From Pseudogulbenkiania subflava DSM 22618 (lineage in GTDB: Bacteria; Pseudomonadota; Gammaproteobacteria; Burkholderiales; Chromobacteriaceae), in NCBI RefSeq assembly GCF_900177275.1, contig NZ_FXAG01000007.1, forward strand, positions 62,001 through 126,000: a stretch of DNA of 64,000 nt, given 5' to 3'. Below the pieces are notes generated by a model. It worked only from the letters and a program-made list of their open reading frames with translations, did not search any database and was not told the DNA's origin. Shown here piece by piece: positions 55,831-64,000 of this stretch. The translations under genes and the position numbers were made by a program. The first letter of the stretch is position 1, and every line of letters begins with the position of its first letter.

Positions 55831-58503
55831 TCATTCCAGTACGTCGGGTGGGGGTGGGGGCTCGCCCAGCGGCAGGCGGAAGGTGAAGCGGGCTCCGCCT
55901 TCCGGGCGGTTTTCGGCGCGGATTTGCCCGCCGTGGGCGTCGAGTATGGTACGGCATAACGCGAGGCCCAGCCCGACGCCGGGGATGGCCGATTCGCTCT
56001 GGCCGCGCGTGAACTTGTCGAACAGCCGGGCCGGGTCGCCGGGCGGCAGGCCGGGGCCGTCGTCGCTCACGCTGACTGCCAGCCAACCCGGTTCGCTGTG
56101 CGCGGCGAGCCGCACCTCGCTGCCGGGGGGCGTGTACTTGGCGGCGTTGTCGAGCAGGTTGACCAGCACGCGCTCGATCAGCAGCGCGTCGAACTCGCAG
56201 AGCGGCAGATCGGCGGGCAGGTCGGTGACGATGGCGTGGCGCGCCAGCGGAATGCTCATGTGGCGCAAGGCGCTGCCGGCCACTTCCTCGATCGATTGCC
56301 AATCCTTCTTCAGCGTCACGCCCTCGGCCTGCAGCCGCGCCATGTCGAGCAGGTTGCCGACCAGGCTGCCCATGCGCCGCGCCTCGTCCTGCAGCGATTG
56401 CAGCAGCTCGTGCCGCGCATGGTCTGCCAAGTCGTCGCGCTGCAGGGTGTCGGCGACGCCGATCAGCGAGGTCAGCGGCGTGCGCAGGTCGTGCGACAGC
56501 GCGGTCAGCAAGGTATTGCGCAGGCGGTCGGATTCCATCGCCAAGAGTGCGTCCTGCGCCACTTCGACGTAGTGCACCCGTTCCAGCGCCAGCGCGATCT
56601 GCGCCACGCAGGTGTCCATCAGACGGCGTTCTTCCGGGGAGGGCTCGTTGGCGACGCCGAGGAAGGCCAGCACGCCGCGCGTGCGCATCGGTGCCTTGAG
56701 CGGCAGGTAGCGTGCCGGGCTGGCCGGCAGCGTGGCAGTGCCGCGCCCGGCCGGGGCCTGGTGGTCGTACACCCACTGCGCCACCGCGGCATCCACCGCC
56801 AGCACCGCTTCGGCCGGCGCGCCGGCCGGGCGTACCCGTTCATGCTGGTCGGGCAGCAGGATCACGCTGTCGACGCGGAACATGTCGCGGAAACCGAGCT
56901 CGGCGATCTCGACGATCTGCGCCGTCGTCAGCGCGGCGGAGAGCTCTCGGGCGAGGCGGGCGAGCTGGGCGGTGCCCCGCTCGCGCCGTTGCGCCGCCAC
57001 CGCCTCGAAGCGCAGCCGCGCCGCCAGTTGGCCGATGATCAGCGCCACCGCCAGCATCAAGGTGAAGGTGAACAGATACTGGGTGTCCGCCACCGTGAAC
57101 GAGAAGCGTGGTGGCACAAAGAAGAAGTCGAAGCCCAGCACCGCCAGGCAGGCGGCCAGCGCGCCCGGGCCACGGCCGAAGCGGATCGAGATCAGTACCA
57201 CGGCGAGCAGGTAGACCATCACCACGTTGGCGGGGTCGAACACTTTCAGCAACAGCGCGGCAGGGAGGGTGGCCAGCGCCGACAGGAAGGCGGCCCAGCC
57301 GTAAGCGCGCCAGTCGATGGGGCCGCGCGGGGCGGGCGTGGCTGGCGCTACGGTGGCCGGGGCGGGCTCGGCGCTGACTAGATGGATGTCGAGGTCGCGG
57401 GCGTGTTGCCCCAGCCGTTCCAGCAGCGTGCTGCCGGTCAGCCGTTGCCAGAGGCTGGGGCGCGGCTGGCCGAGCACCAGCTTGCCGGTGTTGCGGCTCT
57501 GGGCGTAGGCCGTGACCGTCGCGGCCAGGTCGGAGCCGGCCAGCGAGACGGTTTCCGCGCCCAGTTCTTCGGCCAACCTCAGTATTGCCAAGGTGGCCTG
57601 CCGCGCCGCGTCCGGCCGGCGCTGCAAGGCCGGGGTCTCCACGTGCAGGGCGATCCAGTCGGCCTTGAGCGCGGTGGCCAGGCGGGCCGTGGCGCGCACT
57701 ACCTTCTCGGCCTGGTCGTCGGCGCCGACGCAGGCCAGGAGCCGCTCCTTCACTTGCCACACCCGTTGGATGTCCTGGTCGGCGCGGTAGGCACGCATCT
57801 GGGCGTCGACGCGGTCGGCGGTGCGACGCAGCGCCATTTCCCGTAGCGCGATCAGGTTGCCCTTGCGGAAAAAATTCTGCCTCGCATTGGCGGCGGCGTC
57901 CGGCATGTAGACCTTGCCTTCGTGCAGCCGCACCAAGAGTTCGTCCGGCGGCAGGTCGACCAGCGTCACCTCGTCGGCCGCGTCGAATACCCGGTCGGGC
58001 ACGGTTTCGCGCACGCGGATGCCGGTGATGCTGCCGACCACATCGTTGAGGCTCTCCAGGTGCTGCACGTTGAGCGTGCTGTAGACGTCGATGCCGGCCG
58101 CCAGTAACTCCTCGACATCCTGCCAGCGTTTGGCGTGGTGGCTGCCGGGCACGTTGGAATGCGCCAGCTCGTCCACCAGCAACAGCGGCGGGTGGATGGC
58201 GAGTGCCGCGTCGAGGTCGAACTCGGCCAGGGTGCGGCCGCGGTAGTCGATGGCGCGTGAGGGCAGCCGCGGCAGGCCATCGAGCAGGCGCGCGGTTTCG
58301 GCGCGGCCGTGGGTTTCGACGATGCCGGCCAGCACGGCCTCGCCTTCGGCCAACCTTTGCCGCGCCGCGCTCAGCATGGCGTAGGTTTTGCCGACGCCGG
58401 CGCAGGCGCCGAAGAAGATCTTCAGCCGGCCGCGCCGGGCGGCCTCTTCCTCGCGGTGCAACTCGTCGAGCAGGCGGTCGGGATCGGGACGGTCGTCGTT
58501 CAT
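55831..58503 (-). CDS. kdpD: Osmosensitive K+ sensor histidine kinase KdpD
   Basis: 890 residues: N-terminal KdpD domain with Walker A FFGACAGVGKTYAML (near residue 30) and a universal stress protein domain, four membrane helices (about 395-495), a GAF domain, HisKA with LTALSHDLRTPLTSLIG (phospho-His), and HATPase (LVNLLDNAAKYTP, SDDGPGLPPG). It responds to low potassium or turgor. Two uptake-like words fall inside (57567, 58344), both encoding Arg-Leu-Ala-Glu with AGG TTG GCC GAA. It begins 13 bp after kdpC. Confidence 0.95.
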   Translation of the reverse strand: MNDDRPDPDRLLDELHREEEAARRGRLKIFFGACAGVGKTYAMLSAARQRLAEGEAVLAGIVETHGRAETARLLDGLPRLPSRAIDYRGRTLAEFDLDAALAIHPPLLLVDELAHSNVPGSHHAKRWQDVEELLAAGIDVYSTLNVQHLESLNDVVGSITGIRVRETVPDRVFDAADEVTLVDLPPDELLVRLHEGKVYMPDAAANARQNFFRKGNLIALREMALRRTADRVDAQMRAYRADQDIQRVWQVKERLLACVGADDQAEKVVRATARLATALKADWIALHVETPALQRRPDAARQATLAILRLAEELGAETVSLAGSDLAATVTAYAQSRNTGKLVLGQPRPSLWQRLTGSTLLERLGQHARDLDIHLVSAEPAPATVAPATPAPRGPIDWRAYGWAAFLSALATLPAALLLKVFDPANVVMVYLLAVVLISIRFGRGPGALAACLAVLGFDFFFVPPRFSFTVADTQYLFTFTLMLAVALIIGQLAARLRFEAVAAQRRERGTAQLARLARELSAALTTAQIVEIAELGFRDMFRVDSVILLPDQHERVRPAGAPAEAVLAVDAAVAQWVYDHQAPAGRGTATLPASPARYLPLKAPMRTRGVLAFLGVANEPSPEERRLMDTCVAQIALALERVHYVEVAQDALLAMESDRLRNTLLTALSHDLRTPLTSLIGVADTLQRDDLADHARHELLQSLQDEARRMGSLVGNLLDMARLQAEGVTLKKDWQSIEEVAGSALRHMSIPLARHAIVTDLPADLPLCEFDALLIERVLVNLLDNAAKYTPPGSEVRLAAHSEPGWLAVSVSDDGPGLPPGDPARLFDKFTRGQSESAIPGVGLGLALCRTILDAHGGQIRAENRPEGGARFTFRLPLGEPPPPPDVLE

Positions 58504-58516
58504 GCGGTCGGTTTCA

Positions 58517-59092
58517 TCATGGACGCTGCTGGTCCAGGGCCAGGTTGAGTTTCAGTACGTTGACGCGGGCTTGGCCGAACATCCCCCATTGTGGGCCTTC
58601 GGTGTGCTGGGCGACCAGCGTGCGCAGCGCGGCGACGGGCAGGCCGCGGGCCTGGGCCACGCGCTCCACCTGATAGTAGGCCGCCGCCGGCGAGATGTCC
58701 GGATCGAGCCCGCTGGCCGAGGCGGTGGCCAGTTCCACCGGTACCGGGCCGGTCTGCGCCGGATGGGCGGCGCGCACGGTGGCAACGCGCGCCTTCACCG
58801 CGTCGAGCAGCGCCGGGTTGGTCGGGCCCAAGTTGGAACCGCCCGAGGCGCCTGCGTTGTAAGGCATCGGGGCCGTGGCCGACGGCCGGCTCCAGAAGTA
58901 GCGCGGGCCGCTGAACGACTGGCCGATCAGCTCACTGCCGACCAGCTCGCCGCCGCGGTGGATCAGGCTGCCGGCGGCCTGTTCGGGAAAGAACAGCCGG
59001 GCCAGGCCGGTGACGGCGGCCGGGTAGACAAGCCCGGTCAGCACGCTCAACAGCAGGAATAGCGTGAGGGCCGGGCGGATCAGGGTTTTCAT
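58517..59092 (-). CDS. kdpC: K+-transporting ATPase subunit KdpC
   Basis: 191 residues with one N-terminal membrane helix ([20 protein letters not shown]). The conserved [20 protein letters not shown] and [20 protein letters not shown] blocks identify KdpC, which steadies the KdpFABC pump and helps ATP binding. A GGAG site precedes it; the gap to kdpB is 100 bp. Confidence 0.95.
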   Translation of the reverse strand: MKTLIRPALTLFLLLSVLTGLVYPAAVTGLARLFFPEQAAGSLIHRGGELVGSELIGQSFSGPRYFWSRPSATAPMPYNAGASGGSNLGPTNPALLDAVKARVATVRAAHPAQTGPVPVELATASASGLDPDISPAAAYYQVERVAQARGLPVAALRTLVAQHTEGPQWGMFGQARVNVLKLNLALDQQRP

Positions 59093-59192
59093 GGTGGTGA
59101 TTTCTCCAGATTGGTTTAGAGGGAGGAGGGCGCGGTCTCCGTCTTGGGCAGGGCCGAAGCGAAGTGCACGTCACCCTCCTGGGCCGGCTCGC

Positions 59193-61319
59193 TTATGCCA
59201 GGCCAAGCACACCCAGCACCACGTCGATCAGCTTGATGCCGACGAAGGGCACGATCAGACCGCCCAGGCCGTAGAGCAGCAGGTTGCGTCGCAGCAGCGC
59301 GCCGGCGCCCAACGCACGGTACTTCACCCCCTTCAGCGCCAGCGGGATCAGCACGATGATGATCAACGCGTTGAAGATTACGGCCGACAGAATGGCCGAA
59401 TCCGGGCTGTTGAGCCGCATCACGTCCAGTACCTTGAGCTGCGGATAGGTGGCGGCGAAGGCGGCCGGGATGATGGCGAAGTACTTGGCCACGTCGTTGG
59501 CTACGCTGAAGGTGGTCAGCGCGCCGCGCGTCATCAGCATCTGCTTGCCGGTCTCGACGATCTCGATCAGCTTGGTTGGGTTGGAATCGAGGTCGACCAT
59601 GTTGCCGGCCTCCTTGGCGGCCTGGGTGCCCGAGTTCATCGCCACCGCCACGTCGGCCTGGGCCAGCGCCGGGGCGTCGTTGGTGCCGTCCCCGGTCATC
59701 GCCACCAGCTTGCCCTCGGCCTGGGTGTCGCGGATCAGCTTGAGCTTGTCCTCCGGCCGTGCCTCGGCGAGGAAATCGTCCACCCCGGCCTCGGCGGCGA
59801 TGGCGGCGGCGGTCAGGCGGTTGTCGCCGGTGATCATCACGGTCTTGATGCCCATAGCGCGCAGCTCAGCGAAACGCTCCTTGATGCCGCCCTTGACGAT
59901 GTCCTTGAGCTCCACCACCCCCATCACGCGCCGGCCTTCGGCCACCACCAGCGGCGTGCCGCCGCGGCGAGAAACCTGTTCCACGGCGTCGTTCACTGCC
60001 GCGGCCCACTGCCCGCCGAGTGCCTCCACATGCGCCTTCACCGCCTCGGCCGCGCCTTTGCGGATTTCGCGCACGGCGCCGGCCGGAGTCGGAATGTTCA
60101 CGCCGGACATGCGGGTCTGCGCGGTGAACGGGATGAAGTGTGCGTCGTGCAGCTCGCGACCGCGCAGGCCGAAGCGTTCCTTGGCCAGCACCACGATCGA
60201 GCGCCCTTCCGGCGTCTCGTCCGACAACGAGGCGAGTTGCGCCACGTCGGCCAGTTCTTGCTCCATCACGCCCGGTGCGGGCAGGAAGGCGCTGGCCTGG
60301 CGGTTGCCGAGCGTGATGGTGCCGGTTTTGTCCAGGAGCAGCACGTCGACGTCGCCGGCGGCCTCCACCGCACGACCCGAGGTGGCGATGACGTTGGCCT
60401 GCATCATGCGGCTCATGCCCGCCACGCCGATGGCGGACAGCAGGCCGCCGATGGTGGTCGGGATCAGGCACACCAACAGCGCCACCAATACGGTGATGCT
60501 GACCGGGCTGCCGCCACCGGCAGCCTTCACGCTGTACAGCGAGAACGGCAGCAGCGTGGCGCAGGCCATCAGGAAGATCAGCGTCAGCGCCACCAGCAGG
60601 ATGGTCAGCGCGATCTCGTTCGGTGTTTTCTTGCGCTTGGCACCCTCGACCATGGCGATCATGCGGTCGAGGAAGGCCTCGCCGGGGTTGGCGGTGACGC
60701 GCGCTACCAGCCAGTCCGACAACACGCGGGTGCCGCCGGTGATGGCCGAGAAGTCGCCGCCGGATTCACGGATCACCGGGGCCGATTCGCCGGTGATGGC
60801 CGATTCGTCCACCGAGGCCACGCCGTCGAGCACCTCGGCGTCGGCTGGCACGGTGTCGCCGGCCTCGATCAGCACGAGGTCGCCCTTCTTCAGACGGGCC
60901 GAGTCGATGACCTCGACCTCGGCATCGTGGCGCGCTTCCGCCAGCTTCTTCGCCACCACGTTCCGGCGCGAGCCGCGCAGCGCCGCCGCCTGCGCTTTGC
61001 CGCGGCCTTCGGCCAGCGCTTCGGCGAAGTTGGCGAACAGCACGGTGAACCACAGCCAGGCCGCGATGCCGAGGATGAAGCCGGCGGGCGCCTCGCCCTG
61101 GCCGGTGAGAGCCTGCACGCCGAGCAGCGTGGTCAGCACGCTGCCGATCCACACCACGAACATCACCGGGTTGCGCAGCTGGGCGCGTGGTGACAGCTTG
61201 CGGAACGAGTCGACGATGGCCGGCTTGACCAGTGCCGGGTCGAACAGCGGCAGCCGGCGGGCATGACGCTGCGTGGGCGTATGTTGGGGGAGGGAGGATG
61301 GTTTCGTCATATCGTTCAC
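59193..61319 (-). CDS. kdpB: K+-transporting P-type ATPase subunit KdpB
   Basis: 708 residues. P-type ATPase landmarks are [10 protein letters not shown] (TGES, near 165), the phosphorylated Asp in [13 protein letters not shown] (near 310), GKAAE-like nucleotide-domain sequence, and [20 protein letters not shown]. It hydrolyses ATP to drive K+ uptake through KdpA. I prefer GTG 61319, 7 bp after AGGAG; ATG 61310 is the next choice. A MITE-like repeat separates it from kdpA. Confidence 0.95.
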   Translation of the reverse strand: MNDMTKPSSLPQHTPTQRHARRLPLFDPALVKPAIVDSFRKLSPRAQLRNPVMFVVWIGSVLTTLLGVQALTGQGEAPAGFILGIAAWLWFTVLFANFAEALAEGRGKAQAAALRGSRRNVVAKKLAEARHDAEVEVIDSARLKKGDLVLIEAGDTVPADAEVLDGVASVDESAITGESAPVIRESGGDFSAITGGTRVLSDWLVARVTANPGEAFLDRMIAMVEGAKRKKTPNEIALTILLVALTLIFLMACATLLPFSLYSVKAAGGGSPVSITVLVALLVCLIPTTIGGLLSAIGVAGMSRMMQANVIATSGRAVEAAGDVDVLLLDKTGTITLGNRQASAFLPAPGVMEQELADVAQLASLSDETPEGRSIVVLAKERFGLRGRELHDAHFIPFTAQTRMSGVNIPTPAGAVREIRKGAAEAVKAHVEALGGQWAAAVNDAVEQVSRRGGTPLVVAEGRRVMGVVELKDIVKGGIKERFAELRAMGIKTVMITGDNRLTAAAIAAEAGVDDFLAEARPEDKLKLIRDTQAEGKLVAMTGDGTNDAPALAQADVAVAMNSGTQAAKEAGNMVDLDSNPTKLIEIVETGKQMLMTRGALTTFSVANDVAKYFAIIPAAFAATYPQLKVLDVMRLNSPDSAILSAVIFNALIIIVLIPLALKGVKYRALGAGALLRRNLLLYGLGGLIVPFVGIKLIDVVLGVLGLA

Positions 61320-61339
61320 TTTGTTTCTCCTGGAGGTCG

Positions 61340-61506
61340 TTCTCAACGTGTGACGAGCGGCCGTCAGCGAGGGGCGGCTGGAGCGCAGGAACCGGAATGG
61401 ACATGTAGTCCATGAGGATCATGGCTGAGCGAATCTCCCTCGGAGATTCGCACGCTCAGAGCACCTCCCAACTCGAGATCACGGCCGCGCAGTAGCGTTG
61501 AGGACG
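61340..61506. mobile_element. Repeat copy E inside the kdp operon (about 165 bp)
   Basis: The ends are GTTCTCAACG and the complement of CGTTGAGGAC. The core matches the other copies (GCAGGAACCGGAATGGACAT, TCCATGAGGATCATGGCTGA). A hairpin, GCGAATCTCC/GGAGATTCGC, lies inside at about 61430-61452. It occupies the kdpA-kdpB gap, so any transcript from the kdp promoter must cross it. Confidence 0.65.
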
Positions 61507-61511
61507 GCTTC

Positions 61512-63299
61512 TTAATGGCCGAACAGTTGCAGCTGCTCCACCACCGGCCCCAGCGCCAGCGCCGGGATGTAGGTCAGCGCACCGACGATGATCACGGCGC
61601 CCACCAGCAGCACCACGAACAGCGGGCCGTGGGTGGGCATGGTGCCGGCCGAGACCGCCAGGCGCGGCTTCCTGGCCAGGTTGCCGGCGATGGCCAGCAC
61701 CGCGACGATCGGCACGAAGCGGCCAAGCCACATCGCCAGCCCCAGCAGGATGTTGTAGAACGGCGTGTTGACGGACAGGCCGGCGAAGGCCGAGCCGTTG
61801 TTGTTGGCAGCCGAGCTGAAGGCGTACAGCACCTCGCTGAAGCCGTGCGCTGCCGGGTTGAAGACGCCAGCGAGGCCGGCCTTGCTCAGTACGGCCACGG
61901 CGGTACCGCCCAGCACCAGCAACGGGGTGATCAGGATGGCGATCGACACCATCTTCATCTCGTAGGCTTCGATCTTCTTGCCCAGGTACTCCGGCGTGCG
62001 GCCGATCATCAGGCCGGCCAGGAACACCGCCAGCATGGCGAAGACCAGCATGCCGTAGAGCCCGGAACCCACGCCGCCGAACACCACCTCGCCCAGCTGC
62101 ATCAGCCACATCGGCACCAAGCCGCCCAATGGCAGCAGGCTGTCGTGCATGGCGTTCACCGCGCCGCAGCTGGCGGCCGTGGTGATGGTGGCGAACAAGG
62201 TTGAGGCGACGATGCCGAAGCGCGTTTCCTTGCCTTCCATATTGCCGGCCGAGCCGTCCACGCCGAGCTGGGTCAGGAGCGGGTTGGCGTGCATCTCAGA
62301 CCACTGCACCACGGCGAACATGGCGATGAAGATCAGCGTCATGGCCGCCAGCAGCGCCACGCCCTGGCGCAGGTCGCCAACCAGGCGGCCGAACATGAAG
62401 CACAGCGCCGCCGGGATCAGGAAAATCGACAGCATCTGGGCGAAGTTGGACAGCGGCGTCGGGTTCTCGAACGGATGCGCCGAATTGGCGTTGAAGAAGC
62501 CGCCGCCATTGACGCCCAGCATCTTGATCGCTTCCTGCGAGGCCACCGGCCCCATGGCGAGGGTCTGCTTGTCGGTCTTGACGGTTTCCATCACCGGTTT
62601 GCCGGCGGCGTCGACCAGCGGCTGGCCGCGCGCGTCGGTTTTCTGCTGCTGGTAGGTAATCGGCTCCACCAGCTTGACGTCCCGATAGGCGCTGAAATTC
62701 TGGATCACGCCCTGGCCCACCAGGAACAGCGCGAACAGCAGTGACAACGGCAGCAGCACGTAGCCGGTGGCGCGGCCGAGGTCGAGCCAGGCGTTGCCGA
62801 GGCCGGCGGCCGAACGCCGCACGAAGCCGCGGATCAGCGCTATCACCACCGCCAGCGCGGTGGCGGCCGACAGGAAGTTCTGTACCGTCAGCACCAGCAT
62901 CTGGGTCAGGTAGCTCATCGTCGTCTCACCGGCGTAGCCCTGCCAGTTGGTGTTGGTGACGAAGGAGACGGCGGTATTGAAGGCCGAGCCAGCCTCCACC
63001 GCCGTCATACCCGACGGGTTGAGCGGCAGGCCGCCCTGCAAGCGCTGCACGGCGTACACCGCGATCACCCCGGCGATGTTGAACAGCAGGATGGCCGTGG
63101 CGTAGCGCCACCATGGCATGTCCTCGTTCGGATCGCTGCCGATCAACCGGCACACGCCGCGCTCGAAGCGGCCGAGCCAGGCATAGCGGGAGCTCAGGCG
63201 GCCGTCCAGCACGTGGGCCAGATAGCGTCCGAGCGGCCAAGCCAGAGCCAGCAGCACGGCCAGGTAGAGGCCTAGCTGCCAGAAGGGAGAGGCGTTCAT
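61512..63299 (-). CDS. kdpA: K+-transporting ATPase channel subunit KdpA
   Basis: 595 residues with about ten membrane helices and four selectivity-filter-like loops: [17 protein letters not shown] (first), [20 protein letters not shown] (second), [15 protein letters not shown] (third) and [14 protein letters not shown] (fourth). It is the K+ channel-like subunit of KdpFABC. Its ATG overlaps the kdpF stop (ATGA). Confidence 0.96.
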   Translation of the reverse strand: MNASPFWQLGLYLAVLLALAWPLGRYLAHVLDGRLSSRYAWLGRFERGVCRLIGSDPNEDMPWWRYATAILLFNIAGVIAVYAVQRLQGGLPLNPSGMTAVEAGSAFNTAVSFVTNTNWQGYAGETTMSYLTQMLVLTVQNFLSAATALAVVIALIRGFVRRSAAGLGNAWLDLGRATGYVLLPLSLLFALFLVGQGVIQNFSAYRDVKLVEPITYQQQKTDARGQPLVDAAGKPVMETVKTDKQTLAMGPVASQEAIKMLGVNGGGFFNANSAHPFENPTPLSNFAQMLSIFLIPAALCFMFGRLVGDLRQGVALLAAMTLIFIAMFAVVQWSEMHANPLLTQLGVDGSAGNMEGKETRFGIVASTLFATITTAASCGAVNAMHDSLLPLGGLVPMWLMQLGEVVFGGVGSGLYGMLVFAMLAVFLAGLMIGRTPEYLGKKIEAYEMKMVSIAILITPLLVLGGTAVAVLSKAGLAGVFNPAAHGFSEVLYAFSSAANNNGSAFAGLSVNTPFYNILLGLAMWLGRFVPIVAVLAIAGNLARKPRLAVSAGTMPTHGPLFVVLLVGAVIIVGALTYIPALALGPVVEQLQLFGH

Positions 63300-63388
63300 G
63301 CCAGGTTCTCCGCGTTTAGCAGGACGTAAAGCAGATAGACCAGTAGCAGCACGGCGATCAGCCCTGCCAGAGCGTACAAGGTGTTCAT
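63296..63388 (-). CDS. kdpF: K+-transporting ATPase small subunit KdpF
   Basis: 30 residues, one membrane helix: [20 protein letters not shown] then [10 protein letters not shown]. The length and the LLNAE-L ending are those of KdpF, a lipid-like stabiliser of the pump. It overlaps the kdpA start by 4 bp and the upstream small gene stop by 4 bp (ATGA each). Confidence 0.88.
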   Translation of the reverse strand: MNTLYALAGLIAVLLLVYLLYVLLNAENLA

Positions 63389-63477
63389 TTCTTGGCCTCC
63401 AGGCGACGGCAGGCGCTGACCAGAAGCAGCACCAGTGCGCTACATGCCGCGATCAGGGCCAGGTAGATAAAGTCCAT
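63385..63477 (-). CDS. Small membrane peptide leading the kdp operon
   Basis: 30 residues: [20 protein letters not shown] followed by [10 protein letters not shown], one membrane helix with a basic C-terminal tail. It ends in an ATGA overlap with kdpF and has a GGAG site 7 bp before ATG 63477. Similar short genes in this position occur in other kdp operons, but no function is established. It may be another accessory helix of the pump. Confidence 0.75.
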   Translation of the reverse strand: MDFIYLALIAACSALVLLLVSACRRLEAKK

Positions 63478-63489
63478 GGCGGTCTCCAT

Positions 63490-63887
63490 GACGGAATGGG
63501 TAGGAACAGTTGAAGCTTAGGGAAGGGGGCGTAAACGGCGTGTCGTAATGCGGGTGTGAGATATAAAAAAAACGTAAATCGCATGGCGGGCCGCGCCGGC
63601 CGGCACTGATAGCGGATGCCGGCTCAGCCCGCAGGGGACGGCAGGGGGAGATGGCCGGGCGCTGTCGCGAAAAAGCACTGGCAATCGGCGCCAGCGGCGT
63701 TTATATGAAATTTGTATTAACTGTCGCGTGATTTTGTAAGTAGTTTTTGTATACTGTGTCCGCTCGACTGCGCCAAACCGAAGCAAAGCGGGCAAAAAAC
63801 AGCAATCAGGGGAACGCGGCAGCGTGCGAGGCGGGATGACACCGCCCTGCTGTCGTGAAGAATAATAGCCGTAACGAGACACACACT
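63490..63887. other. Divergent promoter region between the kdp operon and a chemoreceptor gene
   Basis: It contains the KdpE-like box (63552-63579) and, for the rightward gene, a TATACT -10-like box at 63750-63755. No gene is seen. Confidence 0.45.
63552..63579 (-). promoter_or_regulatory. KdpE-box-like site of the kdp operon
   Basis: The minus strand reads TTTACGTTTTTTTTATATCT then CACACCC, resembling the E. coli KdpE site. It lies about 75-100 bp upstream of the first small gene and recurs at 54770-54793. Confidence 0.6.
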
Positions 63888-64000
63888 ATGAAATCCTTAC
63901 GTACTCGCATGATGGTCTTCGTCATTGCCGTCGTCGTGCTGCTGTCGGCACTGCTCACCGGCGCGGCCTACTGGCAGATGCGCAGCAGCCTGTTGGAGTC
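63888..64000 (+). CDS. Chemoreceptor-like protein, N-terminal fragment (runs off the window)
   Basis: 37 residues are visible: a short basic start (MKSLRTRMM), one membrane helix (VFVIAVVVLLSALLTGAAYW) and the beginning of a periplasmic part (QMRSSLLE). This is the usual start of a methyl-accepting chemotaxis protein or a Cache sensor. The rest is outside the window, so the class is a guess from the start only. Confidence 0.55.
   Translation, partial: MKSLRTRMMVFVIAVVVLLSALLTGAAYWQMRSSLLE

Noticed and set aside
59064-61193. A 709-codon plus-strand open frame opposite kdpB
   Set aside because: Antisense shadow of kdpB with low-complexity His/Gln/Arg content and no recognisable domain.
63517-63882. 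A 121-codon minus-strand open frame between kdp and the last chemoreceptor
   Set aside because: No protein features, and it covers the divergent promoter region with the KdpE-like box.

Overview
The window is a GC-rich Gram-negative chromosome segment. Its proteins look betaproteobacterial, most like the Chromobacterium/Pseudogulbenkiania side of the Neisseriales: motile with a single polar-type flagellar rod/hook operon, many chemoreceptors and c-di-GMP proteins, a DctBD-DctA C4-dicarboxylate system and Kdp. The genus is inferred from protein flavour only; there is no rRNA here to anchor it.

Layout. 1-4.6 kb: serA (partial) divergent from a GlcD/D2HGDH-type flavoenzyme, a glutathione transferase, a GFA-family protein, and a decayed patch in which a GST fragment and a TauE/SafE fragment are fused head to head. 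4.6-14.1 kb: a COG0523 GTPase, ybdD-cstA with a divergent sensor kinase/response regulator pair, an ABC-F protein and tsaD. 14.4-25.1 kb: an OsmC protein, then flgBCDEFGHI and flgJKL, each block led by a clear sigma54 promoter. 25.2-35.1 kb: astE, an enoyl-CoA hydratase with an alpha/beta hydrolase, an EAL-CBS-GGDEF protein, potGHI without potF, and a PAS-GAF-GGDEF protein. 35.1-43.2 kb: speA with a long leader carrying a MITE-like element, then dctA (sigma54 promoter) with dctB-dctD. 43.5-46.8 kb: an unusual chemoreceptor and a homocysteine methyltransferase. 46.9-54.4 kb: an island-like biosynthetic cluster. 54.6-63.5 kb: a kdp operon with two small leading membrane peptides (small ORF-kdpF-A-B-C-D-E). 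63.9 kb: start of another chemoreceptor.

Three things stand out. (1) The 46.9-54.4 kb cluster pairs an archaeal-type 2-amino-3,7-dideoxy-heptulosonate (ADH) synthase with an archaeal-type 3-dehydroquinate synthase II. This is the GriI/GriH pair known to make 3-amino-4-hydroxybenzoate from aspartate semialdehyde and DHAP. An acyl-adenylating enzyme, an NAD(P)-dependent epimerase/reductase-like protein, an MFS exporter and a MocR regulator accompany it, so it looks like a small aminohydroxybenzoate natural-product pathway. (2) The 11-mer CTTCGGCCAAC occurs 15 times on either strand (10 extend to CTTCGGCCAACCT), singly in genes and as inverted pairs in intergenic hairpins. This is the pattern of a DNA uptake sequence, and it is absent from the biosynthetic cluster. 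(3) Several 140-265 bp non-coding elements with terminal inverted repeats sit between genes. Two have TAA duplications exactly at the stop codon of the upstream gene, suggesting MITEs mobilised by an IS5-type (IS1031-like) transposase. A second copy of the kdp promoter and first codons lies beyond the far end of the kdp operon, beside the biosynthetic cluster.
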